From CBFHSF01 sp965661055 (GTDB lineage Bacteria; Bacteroidota; Bacteroidia; Flavobacteriales; Schleiferiaceae): a DNA stretch of 64,000 nt. The stretch's first letter is position 1; each line of letters begins with the position of its first letter. Where the stretch lies: positions 44,016 to 108,015 of the forward strand of contig CBFICS010000007.1 of NCBI GenBank assembly GCA_965661055.1, written 5' to 3'. The notes beneath the pieces are model-generated. The model was not told the origin of the DNA and did no database searches. It worked only from the letters and a program-made list of their open reading frames with translations. The position numbers were made by a program, and so were the translations under genes. Positions 52,357 to 60,552 of this stretch are shown here, piece after piece.

Positions 52357-53532
52357 TTAAAGCATTTCAAATATTCCGGCAGCACCTTGTCCAGTTCCCA
52401 CGCACATGGTTACCATTCCGTATTTGCCGTTTCTCTTTTCTAATTCATTGAGAATTTGGACTGTTAACTTTCCTCCGGTACAACCTAGTGGATGCCCCAG
52501 TGCAATGGCGCCACCGTTTACGTTTAACTTAGAGGTGTCAATACCCAACTCTCTTACTACCGCCAAACTCTGCGAAGCAAAAGCTTCATTCAGTTCAATG
52601 AGGTCTATGTCTTCGAGTTTTAAATTGGCTTGTTTTAGTGCCTTGGGTATGGCGTCTACCGGACCTATACCCATAATTCTAGGTTCAACCCCTGCTACGG
52701 CGTAACTGATTAGTTTAGCCTTGGGCTTCAGTCCTAATTCATTGACCATTTTTTCACTCATAACCAAAACAAAGGCCGCGCCATCAGAGGTTTGTGAGCT
52801 GTTACCCGCGGTAACAGATCCGCCCGCGGCAAATACCGGTCTCAGTTTGGCTAATCGCTCTATGCTAGTGTCTGCTCTTGGACCTTCATCAGTATCTACG
52901 ACGTACTTACGGGTTTCTCTTTTGTTCTTTTCGTTTAAAAAGGTTTCTTCAACCTCAATAGGAACTATGTCGTCTTTGAATCTACCGGTTTCAATCGCTT
53001 TTAAGGCTTTTTGATGAGATTCATAAGCAAAGGCATCTTGGTCTTCTCTAGAAACCCCATACTTTTCAGCGACCGCCTCGGCGGTGAGTCCCATGTTGTT
53101 GTACCAATTAGGATTGGTTTTAGAGATTTCGTAGTTTGGAGTTACTTTAAATCCTCCCATAGGAATGTAACTCATAGACTCTACACCGCCAGCAATGATG
53201 CAGTCTGCCATACCCGATTTGATTTTTGCGGTGGCCATGGCAATGGTTTCAATTCCGCTGCTACAATACCTATTGACCGTTACTCCAGGCACCTTGTCGG
53301 TGTCTAGGCCCATGAGTGAAATTAATCTCCCTACGTTTAACCCTTGTTCTGCCTCGGGCATTGCGTTACCTACAATAACATCGTCAATTTTTTCTTTATC
53401 AAGAGAAGGTACGTCTTGTAACAGCCTTTTTATCACGGTTGCCGCAAGGTCGTCAGGTCTTGTAAATCTAAAGACCCCACGGTTTGACTTTCCAACCGCT
53501 GTTCTATATCCTGTGATTATATATGCCTCCAT
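52357..53532 (-). CDS. fadA: Acetyl-CoA acyltransferase (thiolase)
   Basis: The 391-residue thiolase performs the last step of beta-oxidation, cleaving 3-ketoacyl-CoA. The nucleophilic Cys is C90 in VNRYCSSGIETIA, with His347 in GGAIALGHPLGCTGGK and the second Cys (C377) in CVGTGQGAAGIFE. It lies 2 bp after fadN and 13 bp before fadE, in the same order as the B. subtilis fadNAE operon. Confidence 0.96.
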   Translation of the reverse strand: MEAYIITGYRTAVGKSNRGVFRFTRPDDLAATVIKRLLQDVPSLDKEKIDDVIVGNAMPEAEQGLNVGRLISLMGLDTDKVPGVTVNRYCSSGIETIAMATAKIKSGMADCIIAGGVESMSYIPMGGFKVTPNYEISKTNPNWYNNMGLTAEAVAEKYGVSREDQDAFAYESHQKALKAIETGRFKDDIVPIEVEETFLNEKNKRETRKYVVDTDEGPRADTSIERLAKLRPVFAAGGSVTAGNSSQTSDGAAFVLVMSEKMVNELGLKPKAKLISYAVAGVEPRIMGIGPVDAIPKALKQANLKLEDIDLIELNEAFASQSLAVVRELGIDTSKLNVNGGAIALGHPLGCTGGKLTVQILNELEKRNGKYGMVTMCVGTGQGAAGIFEML

Positions 53533-53534
53533 AA

Positions 53535-55934
53535 TTAGTTTCTTAAAGGTTTACCGGTTTTTAGCATGTGTTGAATTCTCTCCAATGTTTTGCGTTCTCC
53601 GCAAAGACTTAAAAAGGCTTCTCTCTCTAGGTCTAACAGGTATTGTTCAGACACTAGGGTAGGAGAGGATAAATCTCCACCGGCCATAACCCATGCTAAC
53701 TTTTGGCTTATTTTTTCATCGTGCTTAGAAATGAATCGCCCCTCTACCATTTGGTGAGCCCCAACGTTAAACATTCCCAACGCTTGCTTCCCTAAAACCT
53801 TAATGTCATTACGTTGTATAGGTTTTTGGTATCCCATATCCGCTAACATCATGGCCTTGGCTTTGGCGTCTTTTATTTGTCTATCTCTATTCATAGAGTA
53901 GTGGTCTCTACCTTTTACCATGATTCCCATTTCAAAGGCTTCTTCTGCAGAGGTGGCTACTTTTGCCATTCCTATGTTTAAGTAGTTTTCTCTGTAGGTG
54001 TTTAGTTCTGTATCGTCTTTGGTGTAAGCATCAGAAGCTCTCAAGGTCAGTTCCTTGGTTCCTCCACCGCCAGGAATTACCCCAACACCGAATTCTACCA
54101 ATCCGATGTACGTTTCAGCAGCGGCTTGAACCGCGTCTGCGTGAAGGGTAAGTTCACATCCGCCACCGAGCGACATGCCATGAGGTGCAACAATTACCGG
54201 GATGCTTGAGTACCTTACCTTCATTACACTGTCTTGGAAGTATTTGATGGCAAAATTGAGTTCGTCCCAATCTTGATCTATGGCCATCATGAATATTATT
54301 CCCAAGTTGGCTCCCACAGAGAAGTTAGCCCCTTGATTGCCAATAACTAGACCGCGGTGATCTTTTTCTGCCAACTCTATGGCCTTGTTTAAACCGGTCA
54401 AAACGCCACTACCTAAAGTGTTCATTTTAGATCTAAACTCAAAGTTTACAATGCCATCACCCAGATCGGTTAGGCAAGACTCTTTGTTTTCCCAGATGGT
54501 TTTTGTGGGTCTTATGTAGTCTAGGATGATAAAGTCTTTTAGACCGGGGACTTCTTGATAAGACTTGGTTTCAATGTTGTAGAATAATCGAGTTCCGTTC
54601 TCTGTTTTATAAAACGTTTGATGTCCGTCGGCTAAGAAATCTTCAATCCATGGAGCAACTGCTTGACCATTCGCTTTCATGAACTCAAGGGCCTTGTTGA
54701 TTCCTATGGCATCCCAGAGTTCAAAGGGACCCATTTCCCACCCAAAACCGGCCTTCATGGCCTGGTCAATTCTGAATAGGTCGTCGGTTATTTCAGGAAT
54801 TCGATTGGTTACATAGGCAAAGAGTGCCCCAAAGGTTTTTCTGTAAAACTCACCCGCCTCATCTTTAAAGAGGGTAAGGAACTTTATTCTTTCTGCTAGG
54901 TTGTCAATGGGTTTTGAAGCTTCTAACGCGGCAAATTTTACGCGAGATTTTTCTTTGTATTCATAGGTGTTTAAGTCTAAGGCAAGAATGTTGGTTTTGC
55001 CGTCGACCTTGGTTTTCTTGTAAAACCCTTGGCCTGTTTTATCTCCAAGCCAATTTTCACTCATTAGCTTTTCAATGAAGGGGGGAAGGACAAAACTGGC
55101 ATTTTTCTCGTCGTTAGGACAAGCTTTGTGAAGGCCCTTTGCTACGTGAACTAACGTGTCTAAACCTACCACATCACAGGTTCTAAAGGTGGCCGATTTA
55201 GGTCTTCCAATTACCGGACCGGTAAGTTTGTCAACCTGTTCTACGGTGAGTCCCATTTCGGCAATTTGATGAAACATCTCCATGATGCCAAAAATCCCCA
55301 CCCGGTTGGCAATAAAGGCAGGAGTGTCTTTGGCAAGCACGGTGGTCTTTCCTAAGTACTTGTCGCCGTACTCCATAAAGAAATCAACAACCCATTGATC
55401 GGTTTTTGGGGTAGGAATGATTTCAAGTAGTTTGAGGTACCTCGGTGGATTGAAGAAATGCGTTCCGCAAAAGTGCTTGGCGAAATCTTCAGATCGTCCC
55501 TCTAGCATTAGGTGAATAGGAATTCCCGAGGTGTTTGAGGTAATCAAAGTACCGGGTTTTCTGTGCTTTTCGACCTGATCAAATACTAGTTTTTTGATGT
55601 CAAGTCTTTCTACTACCACCTCAATGATCCAGTCTACTTGGGCAATTTTAGCCATGTCGTTTTCAAAAGTCCCCAACGAAACTCTAGAGACAAACTTTTT
55701 GCTGTAAACTGGACTTGGATTGGCCTTTAGGGTATTGTTAAAGTTTTCGGTGACAATCCTGTTTTGAACTTTAGGATGGTCAAGAGAGAGTCCTGCTTTT
55801 TTTTCGGCTTCGGTAAGTTCTTTAGGAGCAATGTCTAAAAGAATAACCTCAACCCCCTTGTTAGCCAAGTGTAAAGCTATTCTTGAACCCATGATTCCCG
55901 AACCTAAAACCGCCGCTTTGTTGATTTTCTTCAT
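53535..55934 (-). CDS. fadN: 3-hydroxyacyl-CoA dehydrogenase/enoyl-CoA hydratase
   Basis: This 799-residue fusion performs the hydration and oxidation steps of beta-oxidation. Unlike E. coli FadB, the dehydrogenase comes first: NAD-binding AVLGSGIMGSRIALHLANKG at residues 8-27, then the HAD C-terminal domain (about 195-300, 370-450). An enoyl-CoA hydratase/crotonase domain follows (about 480-760) with GMSLGGGCELTLHADAV (catalytic Glu about 590) and GLVEFGVGVIPGGGG (second Glu about 612). This order is that of FadN. It begins 1 bp after the marR stop. Confidence 0.94.
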   Translation of the reverse strand: MKKINKAAVLGSGIMGSRIALHLANKGVEVILLDIAPKELTEAEKKAGLSLDHPKVQNRIVTENFNNTLKANPSPVYSKKFVSRVSLGTFENDMAKIAQVDWIIEVVVERLDIKKLVFDQVEKHRKPGTLITSNTSGIPIHLMLEGRSEDFAKHFCGTHFFNPPRYLKLLEIIPTPKTDQWVVDFFMEYGDKYLGKTTVLAKDTPAFIANRVGIFGIMEMFHQIAEMGLTVEQVDKLTGPVIGRPKSATFRTCDVVGLDTLVHVAKGLHKACPNDEKNASFVLPPFIEKLMSENWLGDKTGQGFYKKTKVDGKTNILALDLNTYEYKEKSRVKFAALEASKPIDNLAERIKFLTLFKDEAGEFYRKTFGALFAYVTNRIPEITDDLFRIDQAMKAGFGWEMGPFELWDAIGINKALEFMKANGQAVAPWIEDFLADGHQTFYKTENGTRLFYNIETKSYQEVPGLKDFIILDYIRPTKTIWENKESCLTDLGDGIVNFEFRSKMNTLGSGVLTGLNKAIELAEKDHRGLVIGNQGANFSVGANLGIIFMMAIDQDWDELNFAIKYFQDSVMKVRYSSIPVIVAPHGMSLGGGCELTLHADAVQAAAETYIGLVEFGVGVIPGGGGTKELTLRASDAYTKDDTELNTYRENYLNIGMAKVATSAEEAFEMGIMVKGRDHYSMNRDRQIKDAKAKAMMLADMGYQKPIQRNDIKVLGKQALGMFNVGAHQMVEGRFISKHDEKISQKLAWVMAGGDLSSPTLVSEQYLLDLEREAFLSLCGERKTLERIQHMLKTGKPLRN

Positions 55935-55935
55935 A

Positions 55936-56376
55936 TTACTGGTTCTGAAATTTTGCAGCTACAATGAGTTCATTCAACTCTTCTAGTCCTGCAATTAAAT
56001 TTTTGATTTTCTTATCACCCAAAGATTTTTGGGCTAAATGGTTAAAGTCATACACCGCTTTTTTGGCATCTACTCTTTTTTCAATACCAAACTCAGTGAG
56101 ACATATTAATACAGACCTCTTGTCTTCAGGATTTGACTTTCTTACCACAAGACCTTTCTCTTCCATAGACTTTAACAGTCTAGAAAGGCTTGTCGCTTCA
56201 ACTCCCATTTTAGGTCCTAATTGTGTACTTGGGGTTCCTTTTTCTACATCGATGTTGAGGAGTACAAAACCCGTGGCCATAGTCGATTCAAACCGACTGG
56301 CTACCTCGTTGTACATCTTAGAAATTGACTGCCAAGTCCTCTTGATGTGAAAATCTACCGTTTCTTCTGGTCGCAT
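55936..56376 (-). CDS. MarR-family regulator, probable repressor of fad genes
   Basis: The 146-residue protein has the MarR winged helix: GPKMGVEATSLSRLLKSMEEKGLVVRKSNPEDKRSVLICLTEFG (about residues 57-100; Asp/Arg of the wing in EDKRS) between two dimerisation helices. Many MarR regulators of fatty-acid operons respond to acyl-CoA or CoA esters; this one is in front of fadN with one base between, so it is likely to regulate the operon. Nested palindromes just upstream are probable binding sites. Confidence 0.9.
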   Translation of the reverse strand: MRPEETVDFHIKRTWQSISKMYNEVASRFESTMATGFVLLNIDVEKGTPSTQLGPKMGVEATSLSRLLKSMEEKGLVVRKSNPEDKRSVLICLTEFGIEKRVDAKKAVYDFNHLAQKSLGDKKIKNLIAGLEELNELIVAAKFQNQ

Positions 56377-56380
56377 AAAA

Positions 56381-56426
56381 AATTATTTCCTCTCAAATAT
56401 AGAGAAAATAATTATGTATGCATAAT
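56381..56426 (-). promoter_or_regulatory. Operator/promoter of the marR-fad operon
   Basis: Two palindromes lie directly upstream of marR: a 13-bp inverted repeat with 7-nt spacer (56381-56393 with 56401-56413, 12 of 13 paired) and a 6-bp one (56411-56416 with 56421-56426) overlapping its end. The -7 box TATATTTG (minus strand, 56394-56401) lies exactly in the spacer of the first, so a bound repressor would block the promoter. Confidence 0.6.
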
Positions 56427-56439
56427 AAAAAACAATTTC

Positions 56440-57825
56440 TTATTCGAAGAGTTGACGTTTAATATCGAAGAAGGTAACGCGGCTAATTTCTTTGGCTGCT
56501 TTTTGGTAAGCATCAATGGCCGCATCGTCATAATTGAGTTGAACTCCTTTGATTTCTTCCATTTGTTTAGAATACACAAGAGTACCCGATTTAGAATAAA
56601 TCTTTAGCGTGCCATTTAAGGTTGCTGAATAAAACCTTCCGCTGGCATTTCCGTCCAGTGAGTTGGCTACAATCTCAACAATGAAGTCTGCATTTCTTTT
56701 ATTCAGGGTAATTTCAGCGCCTTCTTTAATAAAACTCGCCTTTAGAGCTTCCAGTAGGTAGGAGGTACCTTTGTTTTTTCGGTTAATGGTTTCAGAGCTG
56801 GAGAGGTAAATTTGTGGCGACTGGATGTCAATAATCATCTGCGATTGGGGTACCGATAATTTAGTCACCAGCAAGGCGATAATTGGATCTTCGGTAGCCT
56901 CTTTAACCATCTCTATTAGATTGAGGTGTACCTGAACCGTTTCTCTAACTTTCTTTGACTCTATTTTGCCAAGGTCTACGTTTACCCTTCCGTCAAAATT
57001 TGACATGATAGAATTGTTCTTGAGACGGTGCCCGCTGTAATATGAATATACGGGCATGTTCTCTAAGGGATTAAGTCCGTCGTCGGTAACGATGAATGAT
57101 ATGTCTGTGTACGCAGGACGTTCACCTCTTTTTACCGAGTAGTTTGCGTGTTCTGGTGTGATTCTAATTTTAGAAAGGGTTTCTCGTAAAAATTGAGCCA
57201 GTACATTTCCGTAATACTTCTGTTCACCTTTCCAATCGGTTTGCAGGGTTTCACCTAAGTAAGCCTTAACAGACTCTATGGCTTTTACATGGGTGATAAT
57301 GCCCAGTGAATAGTTTCCTTTGGAAATGTAATTTTCGGCCTCTACTTGTAGGTCTTTAGATTTGGCTAAGGCTTTTTGCTTTTTCTCTTCTTTAAGGGCG
57401 GCGTGTTTTGCCTTAGAAAGTTGGTAGTACACATAATAATATCTGCCATCCTCATAAGAGTCAACCAATTCATACCCTTCTATTTCTTCTAATGAACTGG
57501 TTTGTACTCTGTTTTTAAACTCTTCCCTAAACTTGTCGTCTTGTTCTACCTGATAAAGCATAGAAGAAGAGTTAATCCTTACAGAAATCTCACTAGACAA
57601 GTCGCTCAATGCATTGTTTTTTGCATTGTTCATATAGTCAGCACCTGATTTTACGGCAAATCCAATTCCGTGGTAATAAGCCCCATCAATAGGCTTTTTC
57701 TTGGTCCAAGAAGGCGCCGCTAGTTCTAAGGCTTTTTGCTTTTCGGCTTCTAACCTTGCGGCTTTTTTACTGGAACCACACGAGGTGGCGATGATAAATA
57801 CAAGAAGAATTTTTAGGATTCTCAT
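56440..57825 (-). CDS. LPP20-like lipoprotein
   Basis: This 461-residue lipoprotein (lipobox ATSC, Cys about 16) has an N-terminal LPP20-type domain with WTKKKPIDGAYYHGIG, MNNAKNNALSDLSSEISVRI and a YYVYYQLSKAKH strand. A long unidentified region follows, with FNPLENMPVYSYYSG, VHLNLIEMVKEATEDPI and a C-terminal KMEEIKGVQLNYDDAA part. LPP20 domains occur in lipoproteins linked to flagellar or envelope assembly. It overlaps the CsgG-like gene by 4 bp, so both products are made together. Confidence 0.8.
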   Translation of the reverse strand: MRILKILLVFIIATSCGSSKKAARLEAEKQKALELAAPSWTKKKPIDGAYYHGIGFAVKSGADYMNNAKNNALSDLSSEISVRINSSSMLYQVEQDDKFREEFKNRVQTSSLEEIEGYELVDSYEDGRYYYVYYQLSKAKHAALKEEKKQKALAKSKDLQVEAENYISKGNYSLGIITHVKAIESVKAYLGETLQTDWKGEQKYYGNVLAQFLRETLSKIRITPEHANYSVKRGERPAYTDISFIVTDDGLNPLENMPVYSYYSGHRLKNNSIMSNFDGRVNVDLGKIESKKVRETVQVHLNLIEMVKEATEDPIIALLVTKLSVPQSQMIIDIQSPQIYLSSSETINRKNKGTSYLLEALKASFIKEGAEITLNKRNADFIVEIVANSLDGNASGRFYSATLNGTLKIYSKSGTLVYSKQMEEIKGVQLNYDDAAIDAYQKAAKEISRVTFFDIKRQLFE

Positions 57826-59207
57826 GGTTGATCAGGCATAATTGATTTAACGCGAGCCGCTACTTTGGTCCCTACGGTCTCATAGGCTTGGTTAAGCAGT
57901 TGCGCGGTAGATTGAATGGTTTGACTAGAGCTAATCATGCGGTCTAAATTACGCTTTGCAGAATAACTACTAAATACCTTATCTGAGGGATTTTGTTTGG
58001 TTTTGCTGGTCCACTGTCCGGCGTACAAACTTCGGGTGTCTCCTCCTGGAAAGGTGACGTAATTAACTTTGTCAGATTTGGTCACCTCAACCACATCGGT
58101 AACCATAATCTGTCCGGTTTCTGCCGAAATCACCTGGTACTGAAAAACAATGTTTACCTCATTGACCTGCTTGTATTCGTAGTAATAGACTTTTTCGTAC
58201 TGCGTTTTGGTTCTGACCTTTCCTTCAGAGTCACGGTATTTTACCGATTTTGAAACATACCCCGGGCGACTGTACTTTTCTAATTTACCTTGGGTAACAA
58301 CTGAAGAAACAACAGACCCTGTCATCACCGCCTTGGCGCCCAGTAGTTCTCCGGCCCTTGCCGCTGACTGTTGATTTACCGTTCCTTGCATCCCCAACTC
58401 TTGTTCTTTGAGAAGGGTTTTGGTGTTGCGTCTGTCTATTACTTTTAAAAAGGGATCTTTCAAGGCCATTATGTCTCTTACCACCGCAGCGCTAATGCCT
58501 TCTTCAAGTCCTTGGTTTCTCGATTTGTTTTCAAATTGCATCAGCCCTATGGTGTAAATGCCCTTCTCTAAACAAATATTCATAAGGTCTTTGCTGTCTC
58601 GGTACCCACCTTTTTCTTCAATCTGAACAAAAGAATAGTAGGCGGCTTGGTATTTTTCTTCGTCGTAAAGAGCCAATGCTTTTTTGTAATTCGGGATTAC
58701 GAAGGCCAAGCTTCTCAGTTCCTCAACATCTTCATAATTTGGGTATAGGGTAGATATTTCTTTCAGTTTCGCTTCCGCGGAAGGATAATTCTCTTGGTCA
58801 AATTCGTTTTGTGCTTCGGTGTATAGATCCTTGACATACGTGTTTAATACCTCCTTGTATTGTTCTTGATAGGTGTAGTCAATTTCTAAATTTACCTTGA
58901 CCGCCTCAACCTTTTCTTTAAACTCAACCGCTTTTAAATAGGTGTACACCGACTGCTTGGTTTGGCCTAGTGAAGCCTGCTGAAAAAATTCTGATAGGTA
59001 ATTGTTCAGTACTTCTTGCCCAGTTTTCTTTAGGGCAATTTGTGCGTCAATATTGGTCGCCTTTCGGCGGAGGGCATCGATGTAATAATCAGTAGCCTCT
59101 ACTTTCATTCCTGCTTCATCAAGCTTAACGCCTTTTTTATACATAGACTTTGATCCGCTGCAGCTGATGATAATCAATGCGATAAATAATACTCTAAATA
59201 GTTTCAA
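57822..59207 (-). CDS. CsgG/HfaB-like outer-membrane lipoprotein with TPR-like N-terminus
   Basis: The 461-residue lipoprotein starts with TTG at 59207, chosen because it gives a full lipoprotein signal (MKLFRVLFIALIIISC). The first 190 residues are helical repeats of TPR character (MKVEATDYYIDALRRKATN, QAAYYSFVQIEEKGG). The last 240 are a CsgG-type domain (LMQFENKSRNQGLEEG, DRRNTKTLLKEQELGMQG, ELLGAKAVMTGSVV, VFQYQVISAETGQIM). CsgG forms an outer-membrane channel for amyloid export; others of the family set up envelope complexes. It heads a two-gene operon with the LPP20 gene. Confidence 0.82.
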   Translation of the reverse strand: MKLFRVLFIALIIISCSGSKSMYKKGVKLDEAGMKVEATDYYIDALRRKATNIDAQIALKKTGQEVLNNYLSEFFQQASLGQTKQSVYTYLKAVEFKEKVEAVKVNLEIDYTYQEQYKEVLNTYVKDLYTEAQNEFDQENYPSAEAKLKEISTLYPNYEDVEELRSLAFVIPNYKKALALYDEEKYQAAYYSFVQIEEKGGYRDSKDLMNICLEKGIYTIGLMQFENKSRNQGLEEGISAAVVRDIMALKDPFLKVIDRRNTKTLLKEQELGMQGTVNQQSAARAGELLGAKAVMTGSVVSSVVTQGKLEKYSRPGYVSKSVKYRDSEGKVRTKTQYEKVYYYEYKQVNEVNIVFQYQVISAETGQIMVTDVVEVTKSDKVNYVTFPGGDTRSLYAGQWTSKTKQNPSDKVFSSYSAKRNLDRMISSSQTIQSTAQLLNQAYETVGTKVAARVKSIMPDQP

Positions 59208-59354
59208 TGGATATAGTTTTTGTTGGTTGTGACAAATATGATGCCTAAAAATAGAACCTATTTGTTTCCTAATGTTATCTAAATGTTAACTTAATGTTTG
59301 TTAAATGTAATTTATAAGCTTTTATTTCATATCTTTACATAAAAGCCAATAGAT

Positions 59355-59723
59355 ATGAAAGCACTAAAAATAGCACTTATTTTCTGCATAGCATTCTCTT
59401 TACAAGGGTTTGGTCAGAAAGTACAAGAAGACCTTTATGAAAACGGTACATTGAAAAGACAAGTTGAAGTAGATGGTGATTTTTCAAAAGTGAAGACGTA
59501 TTATGAAAACGGACAATTAAAAGAGATTGGCTCTTTCTTTAAAGGTAAAGCCGATGGACTTTGGGTTAGTTTTGATGAAAGCGGAAATAAAATTTCTCAA
59601 GGAGAATTTAAAAATGGCGAGAAGCACGGTGACTGGTTAATTTGGACTCCACAAGGAAAAGCCCTTTACCACATCAGCTATGAAAAAAATGTTAGAACAG
59701 CAGCTACGACTTTAACAGAATAG
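59355..59723 (+). CDS. MORN-repeat (YwqK-like) secreted protein
   Basis: The 122-residue protein has a signal peptide (cleavage after FGQ, about residue 21) and three MORN_2-type repeats (YENGTLKRQVEVDGDF, YYENGQLKEIGSFFKGKADG, GEFKNGEKHGDWLIWTPQG). These repeats occur in secreted or toxin-antitoxin-linked proteins of unknown function. It is read divergently from the CsgG gene and is followed by the terminator in the yaaA leader. Confidence 0.83.
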   Translation: MKALKIALIFCIAFSLQGFGQKVQEDLYENGTLKRQVEVDGDFSKVKTYYENGQLKEIGSFFKGKADGLWVSFDESGNKISQGEFKNGEKHGDWLIWTPQGKALYHISYEKNVRTAATTLTE

Positions 59724-59737
59724 TCAAATTGACTTTG

Positions 59738-59795
59738 TACATTTGTGTCCCCACACCGGGGTCAGAATGCCTCGGTTAACCGGGGCATTTTTTTT
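59738..59795 (+). promoter_or_regulatory. Attenuator-like leader of yaaA (promoter, antiterminator, terminator)
   Basis: A -7 box TACATTTG (59738-59745) is followed by a 10-11-bp terminator hairpin (59766-59776 with 59779-59789, central T and A in the loop) and eight T (59788-59795), directly before the yaaA ATG at 59796. ACCGGGG (59755-59761) can pair with CCTCGGT (59770-59776) in place of the terminator arm, and CCCC (59749-59752) can pair with GGGG (59758-59761). This is the layout of a transcriptional attenuator; it may simply be the MORN gene's terminator. Confidence 0.5.
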
Positions 59796-60548
59796 ATGAT
59801 TACAATTATTTCTCCAGCAAAATCTATTACAGATACCACTCGTTTAAAATCAAACGGAAAAGATTTGCTCTTTGCAGATCAGGTGCGGCGAATTGACGAG
59901 GTATTAAAGAAGAAGTCAGTAAATGTGCTTGCCAAAATGCACGGAGTAAGTAAAGCCATTGCAGAACAAAATTACATGAGAAATCAAGAAAGAGATTTTT
60001 CTAATTTGCACGAAGCGCTTCCTGCTATGTTTTCTTTTAACGGAGAGGTCTACAGGGGGTTAGATGCAGAAAACTTAACCGCTGAAGAGGTCCAATTTGC
60101 AGAAGAACACTTGAGAATACTTTCGGGAATGTATGGTGTTTTGCGTCCTTTAGATGGATTGTTACCCTACCGATTAGAAATGGGGACTAAAATTACCGTA
60201 AATAGAAAATCAAATTTGTATTCATTCTGGGGAAACCAATTGGCAGAGTATTTTAACGAAGTTAATGAGCCTATATTAAACCTAGCGTCTCAGGAATATT
60301 TTAAGGCAGTCAATACAAAAAAGCTTAACGTACCCGTTACCAATGTGGACTTTAAAGACGAGAAAAACGGTATTTTTAAGACCATTTCTTTTTGGGCTAA
60401 ACAGGCTAGGGGAGAGATGGCCCGTTGGGTGATTCAAAATAGAATTGTTAATATTGAAGATTGTAGAAACTTTGCAGAGAACGATTATTACCTTGCCGAA
60501 GAAGAATCTACAGAAAATCACTTAATCTTCCATAGAAATGAAAGGTAG
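59796..60548 (+). CDS. yaaA: Peroxide stress protein YaaA
   Basis: The 250-residue protein belongs to the YaaA/DUF328 family, which protects DNA from iron-driven oxidative damage in E. coli; its biochemical activity is poorly known. Motifs include MITIISPAKSITD, MFSFNGEVYRGLDAE, LRILSGMYGVLRPLDGLLPYRLEMG and FKTISFWAKQARGEMARW, all characteristic. I start at ATG 59796; an in-frame GTG 17 codons upstream runs through the leader hairpin and is rejected. It ends 4 bp before a DUF6089 gene. Confidence 0.94.
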   Translation: MITIISPAKSITDTTRLKSNGKDLLFADQVRRIDEVLKKKSVNVLAKMHGVSKAIAEQNYMRNQERDFSNLHEALPAMFSFNGEVYRGLDAENLTAEEVQFAEEHLRILSGMYGVLRPLDGLLPYRLEMGTKITVNRKSNLYSFWGNQLAEYFNEVNEPILNLASQEYFKAVNTKKLNVPVTNVDFKDEKNGIFKTISFWAKQARGEMARWVIQNRIVNIEDCRNFAENDYYLAEEESTENHLIFHRNER

Positions 60549-60552
60549 AAAC

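Noticed and set aside
53195..53662. Open frame of 155 codons opposite the fadA/fadN junction
   Set aside because: Antisense shadow of two certain genes; no signal peptide, domain or promoter.
59745..59795. Upstream GTG start for yaaA
   Set aside because: It would translate through the leader hairpin and T-run; the family N-terminus is MITIISPAK, at 59796.
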